A DNA stretch of 64,000 nt, taken from assembly GCF_000328475.2 (NCBI RefSeq), contig NC_026479.1, positions 1,815,392 through 1,879,391 on the forward strand, in the 5' to 3' direction. Shown here one piece after another: positions 45,400 to 55,952 of this stretch. How positions within the stretch are numbered: position 1 is the stretch's first letter; each line of letters begins with the position of its first letter. The stretch comes from Mycosarcoma maydis. Its lineage: Eukaryota; Basidiomycota; Ustilaginomycetes; Ustilaginales. The notes below the pieces were generated by a model. That model saw only the letters and a program-made list of their open reading frames with translations, was not told where the DNA came from and searched no databases. The position numbers and the translations under genes were made by a program.

Positions 45400-46234
45400 C
45401 TAGGCCGCAACCGATCGGCCAAATTTGCCATAGATCGGCATGAGACTTCGAGAAAGACCCGAGTTGAGTCGATCGTGACCGTGTGAGTGCATCGTCAGCA
45501 CGGCAGCGTAGACAAGAGCACCTGAGACGGTGATGGCGTGTGAGCTAGGTGGCCTGTATAGCATCTTCTTTGCTGGCTTGATTGGCACTGGCGTCGAAGC
45601 GGAGGCGGTCAATATGGCCGAATCCGTCTTGTTGATGGGAGCGGCAATACCTGGCAACACGGACTGCACACCACGTCCGAGTACGAAGGCAAAAATCTGA
45701 AGTGCTACGGCTGACTGATCGAGCGAAAACGCTGCGCCACCAGCGACCAAGCCAGCAAGCAACGATTCTACCTTTGAATTGCTTGGGATTCCCACGATTC
45801 GTCCGTTGTTCTGCTTTCTAACCGAAGCCAGAGTCAGTACCAACGCCGTGTAGATGAAGGCCACAAGGCCGTTGTGGAAGGCGTGCTGTAGACATGCAGT
45901 CGCAATACCTCTTGCCGCCTTCTTGAGCTTTTGAACGCTGTTGATGTTGCCATAGATGATGACCATCACCAAAGAGTGCGAGAGACGCAGCCGGACCGCC
46001 GTGTTGATAGCTGTCTTTGTTGCCTGTTGAACGTAAAATGAAAAGGCGCAAAGAATGAGCATACTGAGTTGAAGAAACTACAAACGTCGGAACAGAAAGA
46101 GGCTAACTCACAACGAGGGTGTGGGAAACAACGGGGTTGCCAACAGCGCGTTTGTACTGTAGAGAAACATTATTGAACACAGGTGGAAGGTAGATGTCCG
46201 GAAGAAGGATGCTTGTACACTTGGTGAGCTTCAT
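45400..46234 (-). CDS. PXMP4/PMP24-like peroxisomal membrane protein
   Basis: The firm part is the exon 46023-45400 (207 codons). It begins ATKTAINTAVRLRLSHSLVM, matching the NGxxYGxKIRxPHALVM start of PXMP4-family proteins, followed by the HAFHNGLVAFIYTALVL membrane stretch and LAGLVAGGAAFSLDQSAVALQIFAFVLGRGVQS. A GTGAGT...ACAG intron of 88 bases joins it in phase to an exon 46234-46112, giving 248 residues, but this first exon is not family-like and a 100-N gap begins 43 bases further upstream. The true N-terminus may therefore lie in the gap. PXMP4 belongs to the Tim17-related peroxisomal membrane proteins of unclear function. A TGATAA core lies about 275 bases upstream of the proposed start, but no extended iron box. 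Confidence 0.7.
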
Positions 46235-46277
46235 GGTATGGTAGAACCCTGCGCGGAAGTGACAGGAGCGAAACGAG

Positions 46278-46377
46278 NNNNNNNNNNNNNNNNNNNNNNN
46301 NNNNNNNNNNNNNNNNNNNNNNNNNNNNNNNNNNNNNNNNNNNNNNNNNNNNNNNNNNNNNNNNNNNNNNNNNNNNN
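46278..46377. other. assembly gap of 100 N
   Basis: Exactly 100 unknown bases, the conventional size for a gap of unknown length. It falls in the 5' region of the PXMP4-like gene. Confidence 1.
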
Positions 46378-46728
46378 TATATACCGACAGGTGTGAAGGA
46401 TAGCCTAAGGTAACAAGAAGCTGTGTTCAACGTGCAATACGTAAGATTGACTGTGAACGTGAACGTGGACCACACAGACCGTCGGCCACATCACGGACAA
46501 ATCGCATAGTTATCAAAAGCTCGGCAGGAGAATAAACGTGAATATTATGCGAGTTTATTTTCCGGGTGAGACGTGGTGTGTGAAACTTGACTCGTGACGA
46601 CTCGTGATTGTTGAGATAACAGATAACGCTGAGCTAGTCTTGGCCATTAGAACAGAGTATAGCGAGGGAGACGTTAAGCGGAAGCAGATATTTCCCTCTT
46701 GGTCTTTCGCCAATCTCGCTCTGACTGA

Positions 46729-47136
46729 ATGTCGACCGCTGAGAGTCAAGAAATAAGAAGAAGAATCTTGCAAGATAGATTCGATCTTTGTACCATAGCA
46801 GAGTTGTTCGAGGAAAGTGAGCTCTTGCACCGAAACAAGATGGGTTCTGTGATTGGGGTCACAGCTTGGATAGAAGGATCGGAGTCTCTTGCTGCTTCAA
46901 CGTCGTCGGTACGATCCTGGAAAGGACCTCTTGAACAAATTGAGCAAAATCTGCATCGTTTTGCGACTGGCAAGCACTTTGTTGGGTTTTCAGGTCGAAC
47001 GATGGTCTGCATGGTTGGAGAAGGTCTTCCACAAATTTCTCCGTCATCTTTTCTTCCACTCTTTTCTGCAGCCGTGACCAATAGAGTGGCTTGTCATGAT
47101 GCCCGCCGCTTGTCAGCTGGACGTGTGACGAGTTGA
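46729..47136 (+). CDS. hypothetical protein, 135 residues (doubtful)
   Basis: ATG 46729-46731 to TGA 47134-47136. The first 60 residues are charged and helix-like (AESQEIRRRILQDRF); the rest has no recognisable domain. Frames are also open on the opposite strand over the same stretch (46859-47227 and 46746-47081), so the region may be coding on either strand or on neither. Confidence 0.22.
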   Translation: MSTAESQEIRRRILQDRFDLCTIAELFEESELLHRNKMGSVIGVTAWIEGSESLAASTSSVRSWKGPLEQIEQNLHRFATGKHFVGFSGRTMVCMVGEGLPQISPSSFLPLFSAAVTNRVACHDARRLSAGRVTS

Positions 47137-47720
47137 AAGGTGGGAGTCGATTCAGCATGGTTCCGGTTGGTGTTGTTGAAGGGCAAGAACGAAGATGTTT
47201 AGAGGAGAAATGAAACGATTCGAGCAACCTTTACAGCATTGTCAGATACCGTCTTGATCTTATTGTTGACAGCATGTCTCTTCTCGACTCCAGCTGAGCG
47301 AACGGCTAGCGCAGTGCTTTCTACGGACGAAGGTCTTGGATAAAGACGACGAGGGCTGCGTTTTGGAATGTGAATCCGCAAGCCGTGAATCCTATCTCGG
47401 TTCATACTGTGTTCGACCAAGGGCCGGCTACTTGCTTTAAGCGTTCCTCATCAGGCTTGGGTCGGTGTATCGAATCAAAAAAATAAAAAAACTGCTTAAG
47501 GGCGTTTTCTCGCCGAGCGATCCCTTTTACTGTATTTCCGTTCTACACTCACACTCACGACTACTGTATCTTAGTTGTTGTGTAAAGTACCATGGTGACT
47601 GTTGCCCCAGCCAGCGTGGAAATTACGAAGCCGTGAACTTGGAAGACGAAATTCCTGTGATTCAAGATTAGCGCCAGTTTCAGTCACGAGGCGTGAGTCT
47701 ACGACAAACTCGCCATTGGT

Positions 47721-47766
47721 GATTCGTGATTCGTGATTCGTGATTCGTGATTCGTGAATCACGATT
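47721..47766. repeat. TTCGTGA heptamer array
   Basis: About five tandem TTCGTGA units followed by the inverted AATCACGATT. It is the reverse complement of the array at 39519-39590. Confidence 0.92.
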
Positions 47767-49107
47767 AGAAAATTCAAGGCCCTTTGTCCTCACTTATGCT
47801 GGTCCTGTACAATTACGAGCAAGGCAAGACAATGGCAGAGCTTTCCCACACTTTCGGTCGCTAGCACATGCACGAGCACATGCACGATTGGTTGCTGAAT
47901 TGTCTGTTTGTAGCGAGGTTGCTCTACTTATCGTCTCAGACCTTGAACAGCGTTAGCATCGTTCTGGCTACCTGAGATACCGTGAAGAAAGCATGTGCTC
48001 GTACGTTGCATGACCTCTGGGTGCGGTAACCACCGGTCAACGCATACTAACCGGAAGCGATCGACCTTCATGCACCTCTGATCACACACGCTCGCTTGCG
48101 CTCAACGCGGTACCGTGTATATTGCGCCACTTGTGACGAAATTCCGAAACCATGTTTGTTTGCGCGCAGCGCGGCTAAAATTTTGGCGTATTTGCTAATC
48201 TCTGCTAAGCTACGCCCTCGTTAAATTTCCGAAAGGATCAACAACAGTCACGAGTTTCTGGATATTAATCGCTCAATGTGACAGTCTGTGACTCGTGAGT
48301 TGGCCTGCCATCTCACAATTGAAATTTGGCAATCTTGAATCCTATCTTTGACGATTTAGTCATGGCAAAGCTCGACTTGCCTGAGCACGCAACGAGGCGC
48401 AAGATCTTGTCTTTAAAGATTTAAGCGAGAGAGCCTGTTTATCTCTGGTCAAATTTGATTCATTCTTTGCCACAACTCATCCGCATCTTGCCATCGCCAA
48501 ACATAGTTCGCGCAGTTCAAACTAAAAGGCTACGTTGCCCTGTGATCGTTCGCCAGATCTGCATCTCTGTGCTAGGTGATTTCGGTTCGTGTGCAATCAC
48601 ATGTGAAAGTAGTGGCACTCAAGCAATCGAATCCTGGCTCGTCACAAAGGCTGAATCCGGAATCCAGGTGGAAGGGGGAGGCGTTATCTCTATCATAATG
48701 CCAGCGTTACCTTTCACCTTCGGATGAACATGGTCTGCTATCTCTCTCTCGAATAGGTTCCACCTGTGAAAAGTGCAACATAGGCAGCCTCTGGGCTCTT
48801 GCTCTGTTGTTTTCATCATCTTTGTTCCAGCAGCCAGTCTCTAGGAACGTTCATATCACTCAGAAATCTACTTTCTCCTTCACACATCAGACGTGCTTGC
48901 CACCGTTCTATAACCTCACGAGCTGAACCACTAAGCTATCATCGTGTTTCCCTTCCACCACCAACTTTCTCGAGTCTCATAGCCGATTGACGTCCTCCTC
49001 CACCGTTTCCTAACTGCATCGAGCTCGAGCTCGATCACCTTATCGCCTCACCGATTCTTGCATTCCCTCCTCTGGGATATCATAGCGGAAGCGCCAAATT
49101 TACAGTG

Positions 49108-50912
49108 ATGCCGAATACCTTCGAGCAAGTCGAGCCTCAGCCCTTACACCAGTCCGATTGGGAAATAGTCTCATCGGTGGAGGCGAGAAGGCCTCTCGAT
49201 GGCGCCGAGCTTCTCGTCAACTACGAAGAGTACCACAATGAAGGCGACGTGAGTATTCGCTCTTTGTTATGCTTGACTGTGTACACAGCGACTGACTTCT
49301 TTTTGTACTTTTTCAGTTCCAATTGACCTTGGCATTTCCTTTCGAAACCAGCATCGGCACTGATGTACTCGAGAAGAGGTTTCCTGCCGCGATCTGGCTA
49401 GCACGAACGACGTTGCCCGAGCTTGGCATAAGCACGGTGATCTCGCGACCCGGTTCCAGCCTCACTGCCCCAGCTGCCTATTTGGACAGCGAACATGACC
49501 TCAATCATGCTTCGTTCAAGGCAATCACGAGTCTTGCCGAGGCACTCGGATGGCTTTGTGAGACTGCGCACGTTGTCCGTGGAGCTCACTCTTTCCATCA
49601 CATTTGCACAATGACATCCAACAGACGCATCGAGCCGCCAGGAAAGCACGTTCAGATCTATCTGGTCTTGGACCCGATCAACGGTCCTCCCGCTCTAGTC
49701 CTAAACGCTTCGCATGTTCTGAATGGGCACAGGCTGCTATTCCAAGCACAAAACATCCTGCAAAGCCTTTTGCATCCAGCTTTACATCAAGACCACCCAT
49801 CAGGCCGCGGTGTCGACTCATATTCTTCAACTTTAAGTGGAGACGAGCTCGTCAAAGCAGTTTTCATGCCTGAAAATCTCCGAAATATTCTCCCTCGGCT
49901 GCCTCGAAGTCTCTCGCAGGCTTATAAATTGCGATTCAAGCCTGGCTCAAATGAATTCATTATTGGTGCCGACAAGCTGGCGGAACGTGTTAGAAACGAG
50001 GCTAGGCCCTCAATCGGAATTCCGGGCGTAAACCCCGACGTTCGAAAATCAAATCGGACAGCGTCCATTACCGCGAGTTCTGAAGCTTACAAAAACCCTA
50101 AAATGCATATGATTAACATTAGGCGTCGCTTTACTCAACAAGAGTCAGAGCGCCTACGGAAGCAGTGTAAGCGCAACAGTACCACAATCTCATCGTACAT
50201 CTATGCCGCTATTGTCGAGGCGATTCATCATCATACTTCAACGAACAAGGCAGAGTCACCCAAAGGTGCACATCTCACCTTTCCGGCTCACGCAAGCCGA
50301 TGGCTTCCCAAAGAGACTCGCAACGATGCGAAACCGGCGGTCAACATGGCCATCGCTCCAGCCTCGGTGTTTTTGAACCCAGAAGACATTCGACCTCGTC
50401 GAGAGATGGCGCAACACGGGCTGACCGAGTCTACTCAGGTCCAAGACATTTTTCGGCTCGCGAGGATCATTGGCATCAAGCAGAATGAGTATCTTGGCAG
50501 CCCACATTTGTTGGCATGCCTCGACACGCTTGGACAGAGTGCTGCCAAAGGTATTCTATCCACTGTTCATGCCGAGCCAAGCGAGTTGAGCTCCCGCTCC
50601 TGCTTTTCCACTCCAACACTCACGTCCCAAGGCGTGTTCGACCTTGCAGCCGAGTATCTGTCTCAAGCACCAAACAAAGAGTGGGCTTCTGCATCGATCT
50701 CTCGCCCGCTTCAAACGCTGAAGTTGGTCGATGTGGTGCAATACGGCCGGGCCACAAGCCCTTCAGTGTGCTTTTCTCTGTACAGCTTCAATGGTACGCT
50801 CACCGTGATGGTTCACTTTGACAATCGTCGCTTCGACCAAGAGCTTGTCACCGCCATCTTGGAACGCGTCTGCACGATCATCGTCCAGTGCTGTCACATT
50901 GCTTCACTTTAG
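49108..50912 (+). CDS. acyltransferase-like protein with variant HxxxNG motif (candidate fer8)
   Basis: Two exons, 49108-49248 and 49317-50912, joined in phase over a 68-base GTGAGT...TCAG intron, giving 578 residues. ATG 49108 is chosen; the GTG three bases before is not a fungal start. The fold looks like the condensation/trichothecene acetyltransferase superfamily, with LNASHVLNGHRLLFQAQ in the place of the HxxxDG active site and a later basic-aromatic segment (FPAHASRWLPKETR) typical of these proteins. The Asp of HxxxDG is replaced by Asn. The substrate is unknown. It is convergent with the ferric reductase, and its position next to that gene makes it a candidate for the conserved hypothetical fer8 of U. 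maydis; that name is not assigned here. Confidence 0.75.
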
Positions 50913-50995
50913 ATTCTCTGTTTGCACAAAAATTATACCACCTCATACAGCGTCAATGATAGCCAAACGGTACATGTAACATGACTTGAGAATAA

Positions 50996-51451
50996 TTAGG
51001 GTGGAAAAACCCGTGATGATTCACGATTCTTGGCACTTTGTTGAAGGGAAGAGAAAATGGTGAAAAAGATCGCTTGATTTTCTGGACCTGAAACTACGTA
51101 CAAAATGAGCATATCTATGTCTTTGTGAACTGCCGTTATTGCAAGTCGACTCAGTATAGCGAGACCTACAGCGAAGAGCATTCTCCCTTTGCAACACTCT
51201 GCAAAGCCTTCGGAAGGGTTGATCCTTGAGCGTATGCTACGTGGTAAGAGTCTTGCGATACGGGACGTCCATCCTTCACTTGCCGTCTCGTCTTCGCTCT
51301 GTGCGGGGCGTGGCTTGTGTGCCTTCCTGTGATAGGCTCTTGCAGAGTATGCGAGGGCCATCTCATTTCCGCTTTCGTTCGTTCCCGCAGAGCGCGCGGA
51401 AGTCCCGTTTGTTCCCTCCGAAACTAGGGTGAAACGACCTTGGTCGGCCAT
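50996..51451 (-). CDS. hypothetical small membrane protein, 151 residues (doubtful)
   Basis: ATG 51449-51451 to a stop at 50996. It has a polar first half, then a hydrophobic stretch (MLFAVGLAILSRLAITAV) that could span a membrane. The last residues are read through an AATCGTGAATC repeat copy. It lies between the convergent acyltransferase and ferric reductase genes, a space otherwise too long for two 3' ends. No family is recognised. It may be a chance frame. Confidence 0.3.
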   Translation of the reverse strand: MADQGRFTLVSEGTNGTSARSAGTNESGNEMALAYSARAYHRKAHKPRPAQSEDETASEGWTSRIARLLPRSIRSRINPSEGFAECCKGRMLFAVGLAILSRLAITAVHKDIDMLILYVVSGPENQAIFFTIFSSLQQSAKNRESSRVFPP

Positions 51452-51549
51452 TGTATCTTCAACTACATGTCACGTGTCACACGTCACATGCAACGCTGTG
51501 CACTGATTCGACGTAACAATCAATTGAAATCGCCGTGCACCGTGCATGA

Positions 51550-51580
51550 ATTACGAATCACGAATTACGAATCACGAATC
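51550..51580. repeat. AATCACGAATTACGAATC repeat cluster
   Basis: Consecutive degenerate copies of the dispersed motif, with another AATCGTGAATC pair near 51619-51637. Confidence 0.8.
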
Positions 51581-51849
51581 TGACACATGAGAAAGAAGCG
51601 ATAAAAATTTCCATCAAGAATCGTGAATCACGAATGTGAATGGGGAAATGTGACGAATCTGCTCGCCGATTATGAGAGGCTCCTGCCTTGTCGACGCGGA
51701 GCATCTACATTCAATTGAGTTACCTATCTACCAAAAAACCCTTGACCGTTTGCGCACACTAATTTGGGAGCCAGTGTCGTCTGAACGACTACCACCAACA
51801 ATACGGAGAGCCCATGTTCGTATATCCACGTTGCATTGAGCCGATGCGC

Positions 51850-54457
51850 TCACCATGTGAAGCAATCTTCGACGAGGTTAACGTGGATACCTTTCTTGAG
51901 CAGACGGACAGTTTCGAATCTGACATCGTCGCACAAGCTGGCTGGCCCGCATAGAGCTACGGACAGATTCTTTTCGCGCTCTTGCAGCAATGCCTGCTGA
52001 TCCAGATGCTCGAACAAGGCAGCAGAGAGAACCTGGGGACGACCAGTGAAGCGGCTCACCTGGATTGTATCGCCGTTGCTGCCTTCGGAAAAGATGTGAT
52101 TTGAAAGTTTCTGGTCGTCGTCATTCTCCTGCTCAACGCGCGCCAACGTTGGAAGCTCGATTCTGTCGCTAGTGCCAGAGGGAGTCGAGGCCTGGTCAGC
52201 TTGGGCATCCTCAATCTCGGCCTTTTCCTTTATGGACCTGGTCGACGCTGAACGAGAATAAGCAGGCGAAACAGCCAATTCTTTCGATGCTGATGTGACA
52301 TAGATATCCATACTGAAACGACAGCGTTTAACGGCCTGATCGTTCTGCATCTCAGAGACCAGTTCGCTGAAAGCTTGCTCGACCAAGGTAAGTGTGCTTT
52401 CGTGTCGGACAATCCAGATCAACTTGCAAGAGCTCAGCTCGAGGTGGACAGCAGCGCTGCAGCTCGACTTGACAGCTTCGACAAACAGAGGCCAGCAAAA
52501 GGTAATTGCAATACCTCCAGCAACCAGTACCAGATCGCTGGTAGCTTCGTGGAGCTCTGGTGCAACGCCGAATGGACCTTCGATCAGCACAGAGACGCTG
52601 GATTTCTTCGACGCCGTGCCCGCAAGCTCAATGTCCTTTTCGTTCCGCTGTGGACTGGCAGAATCGATGACACGATCTGCTAATTTTCGGGTGAGTCCTG
52701 CCTCAGTCTTGATAAGCAGATCAATAAAGCCTTGGGCTGCATCGTCCTGCTGCCGACCAACAGCAAATACGGTGAAAGGATGCTCGCCAACCCACTGCAG
52801 ACGCGGGACCGTGATGCGGATATCATCGCCTGCCGCAATGCCTCGCATAAACGCTTGTGGCTGGCCTACCAAGCGCAGCTTGCTGACCGGAACTGAAATA
52901 CGAAGCCGAGTGTATTCTGCGTTGGCACCGTAAGCGTAGATCTGTCCTGCAGCACATTTGATCATGCCGGAGCTGTGCTTGTTGCCTTTCGAGCTATCCG
53001 CATCTTTTGACAAGGAGAAGGACAGATAGAAACGGATGGTGAAGCGGGCAACCCGATCGAAGGCCCAGACTGCTGCAGCGATTTCTGCCATCAGCTTGTA
53101 TATTTCGAACTGCAATCACGCAGAATGTCAAAGGAAAACACAGATGGGAAAGATTATGTTATGTTCAGTCTTTGACTGGCACCTTGTGGTATGCAGGGCG
53201 CAGTGCAAACCGCAGCGAATGACGTCGCACTGCGATTCCACTTGATGCTTGCGATAGTGGGCTTGGAATGGGCAGCTAGACTTACCTGTGGCGCTTCAAT
53301 CAAGGCGATATGCAAATACGTGCCGAGGATGGCGAAGAAGGCCATAGTAATGTGAAGCATGACAAAGACCTGTACAAACATATTAAAAGAAAACGAGACG
53401 GTGTTAGTCGGATTAGTTCCTGCTGCATTACATCATGTAGTTCATCGTGATGCCAACATGTACAAGGATACGTTTGGACAGCATCGCTTCGCAGTTGAGC
53501 AGGAAGCAAAGAACATACCTCGTAAAAGCGTCGACGAAGCGCGCGAAGAGACAGGAAAACGAGGCCGAAGGACATGCTAAGGCCAACAACACCCCAGCGA
53601 ATGTAAGTATCTTTCAGCATTGCCGCTACACCGCCCTCGACTTGCATGTAGATTGCGGTATAGGCGAGTGTGTGGATGAAGATGTGAATCCAGAACCACC
53701 TTGAGATCCATCGGTGATACAGCATGAGCCGGTCCATTCCGAGCCCAGAGACGATGGCAAGGGGTGTGCGCTTGCTGGCCATGAGGATCAGCAAAGGAAG
53801 CTGTGCTGTTCCTAGCACTCCAGTTCGATCGGCGAGATGGCGACAAATCTGGTCACGCTTGCTGGTGGGGCCTGGGTAAAAGACGTTTCGGTCACCAATC
53901 AGTAGATCGTAGAAGGCGACGAGAGGAAGAAAGTTGATGAGGCAGAGGAAAAAAATCACCACAGCTTCACCGCGAAGCGGCAGTTGAAGCGACAACCACT
54001 GCATCCAAGGGAAAGCAACGACAGATGCATGCTTGCGTTGCACCAGGGGATGCTCCCAGACGTGTGCACGTACGATCCGCATCTTGCGCTTCAGCTTCAA
54101 GTGAAGTGAAGGGCAGCTCGAGCTTAACATGCTGTTGATTCCAGCAGCGGCGATGAGGCAAGTGAAAAGACCATACATAACAAAGCTAGTAGACCAATGA
54201 AGAGCAAGATCAGGTGAAGATCGGGGGTGTCAGACTTGTCAGGACGTTTCTTGTAACAGCCAAATGAGATGCAGATTTGTTCTGCCTTTTGACAGGCGTC
54301 TTGTCGGTGCAGTCACTTACGTGGTGTAGCAGGGCACCTTGTAGGAATTGTGATTGAAGGTTTCATAGGTGATCGCGGCATCAGCCTGCTGCTCGACTGG
54401 GAAGGTTCGGATGTATTCCCACGCATCCTCATCCAGCTTCCAGGGATTGGTGATCAT
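51850..54457 (-). CDS. fer9: FRE-type ferric reductase (probable fer9)
   Basis: Four exons are inferred: 54457-54321, 54185-53519, 53369-53286 and 53109-51850. The introns are 135, 149 and 176 bases, all GT-AG, and the phases agree, giving 715 residues. The membrane core has histidines spaced as for two hemes in HRWISRWFWIHIFIH and again in MLHITMAFFAILGTYLHI. Then come the FAD-binding HPFTVFAV, an NADPH-site stretch (EGPFG, then LVLVAGGIAIT) and a C-terminal CGPASLCDDVR. Such enzymes reduce extracellular or siderophore-bound Fe3+ to Fe2+ at the plasma membrane. The first ATG downstream of a TATA box (54668-54675) is used; there is no signal peptide from it. An upstream open stretch ending in DCF could be spliced on if an additional leader exon exists. 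Iron GATA boxes lie 0.94, 1.46 and 1.50 kb upstream. Confidence 0.9.
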
Positions 54458-54667
54458 AGTGTCGAACTGTACGTCTGGAGCGTCTCCCCAGAAGAAGGGT
54501 GCGGTGAAGACGTGACTTGCGTGTTACCAAAGCAATCTAAGCTGGGGCAGGCTTCAGAAGGCGTGCCCTGTTTCTGCAAGGAGGAAGTATAGCAAAAGGA
54601 AGGAAGGCAGTAACAAAGAGGGGACAGAAGTGCAGTGGGTATGTGGATTGCTGGCCGCAGTCTCAGG

Positions 54668-54675
54668 CTTTATAA
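54668..54675 (-). promoter_or_regulatory. TATA box of the ferric reductase gene
   Basis: TTATAAAG on the minus strand, 210 bases before the chosen ATG. It supports starting the transcript here and so using the first downstream ATG. Confidence 0.5.
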
Positions 54676-54931
54676 GTCACTGATGTTCGGTAACTGAAAC
54701 GTTCCTGATCTAGCATATCGTCTATCTTTTTTACCGCAGTTGCTAAAGCAGAAGTAGGATCCTTCACAAGGTACGGACCGACAGTCTTCGTCTAACCGAG
54801 TTCAGGCGTTCCCTCTCTCACATTTTTGTGATCGTTTGAGGTCTAGCAGAAAGTTCTCGCTCGGGTGCAGAGAAAAATTCTTGTATCCAGCACGAAGATG
54901 TGCAGTACTGTAAGCCACAGGGGAAAACATT

Positions 54932-55187
54932 CTGAGTCCCATGTGGCAAGTGCAAGACGGAAGAAGAAGCGCCAAGTGCAGTGATGCGATTTGTGAAAAG
55001 CTACGGGTGAAGCAGAAGAACCTCAGCTGCTGATTGGCTAGGGACTTGTGAAGCCTTGAGTCCCACGTGGCAGGAGAAGCTGCGCCATTGAGTGCAAGGC
55101 AGAAGAAGAAGCACGAAGTGCAGTGATTCGATTTGTGAAAAGCTACGGGTGAAGCAAGAAGAATTTCGGCTGCTGATTGGCTAATGA
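54932..55187 (+). repeat. tandem duplication of ~125 bp
   Basis: Unit 1 starts at 54932 and unit 2 at 55057, both with TGAGTCCCAYGTGGCA. Both continue through GAAGAAGAAGC, an identical GATTTGTGAAAAGCTACGGG block and GCTGCTGATTGGCTA. Unit 2 carries a short insertion after its start. It lies upstream of the ferric reductase. Confidence 0.85.
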
Positions 55188-55393
55188 CCCGTGTAACTCA
55201 ACGGCAGGGCGAAGACATCTTTTGTGTGGCAGGTAGCCATGCCGAGAGTGGGGGAGTTGAAAGAACCGGGAAAATGGTGAGACGGCGGCGGGAGCCGCTT
55301 CACCTACGCCCGCCGCTCGGAACGGCGGCGGCGGGTGATTTGCTCGCTGTCTCTTTATGCCTGGCGTGAGAAACTTTATGCAATGACTTCACT

Positions 55394-55402
55394 TTATCAG
55401 AT
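55394..55402 (-). promoter_or_regulatory. ATCWGATAA iron-responsive GATA box
   Basis: TTATCAGAT on the plus strand, 937 bases upstream of the ferric reductase ATG. Confidence 0.65.
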
Positions 55403-55917
55403 CCGAGCCACGACCACCAGTTTTCAACACGCATGATTCTTGTCACGCGTGCTGCCCTTCGTTAAGTCGCGAAGCAAGTCAACGCCAGACGCTTGGCAGG
55501 TCTTGCCGACAAGCGCAAGAGGCAAGCGATCCGACCGACGCAGAGTTACAGCGTGCATCTATGAGGGGAACAGAACGAGAGAGCATCTCACCTGGTCATG
55601 CGCCCTTCCAATCAATCATATAGTCGAAAGGAGACAGTACAAATGGATGCAGGATGCGGTCAGAGTGGGGGAAGGAACTGAGAGAAGATGTGAGCCCAAT
55701 CACGAGTCGTTGAATGCGATTCATAACAGAAAGTTCTCAGCAAAAAGGAAAGCTGCGAATCGTGAATCTGTGAATGTCTTCTTGGACCTCCTCCCTCGTT
55801 CACAGGATTCGCTCACAACAGAACAGGCGGGCATCGCGGATCGGAGATCGAACCTTGGACAAAATTATTGGTCATTTTTGCTCATTTGTTCCATTCACGA
55901 TTTGGCAGTTGTGGTGT

Positions 55918-55926
55918 TTATCAGAT
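55918..55926 (-). promoter_or_regulatory. ATCWGATAA iron-responsive GATA box
   Basis: TTATCAGAT on the plus strand, 1461 bases upstream of the ferric reductase ATG, 26 bases from another box of opposite orientation. Confidence 0.65.
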
Positions 55927-55952
55927 TTTGCCTTGAGATTTGATCCGGTCCA

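Larger units (their letters stand above)
46235..49107. other. long intergenic region, no firm gene
   Basis: 2.9 kb between the PXMP4-like and the second acyltransferase genes, including the N gap. It holds TTATCA and AGATAA cores at about 46509-46622, a TTCGTGA array at 47721-47766 and one weak open frame (46729-47136). Nothing else was recognised. Confidence 0.55.

Noticed and set aside
46509..46622. TTATCA and AGATAA cores between the gap and 46.6 kb as iron boxes
   Set aside because: They lack the ATC extension, and bare GATAA cores are frequent. Kept only as a note.
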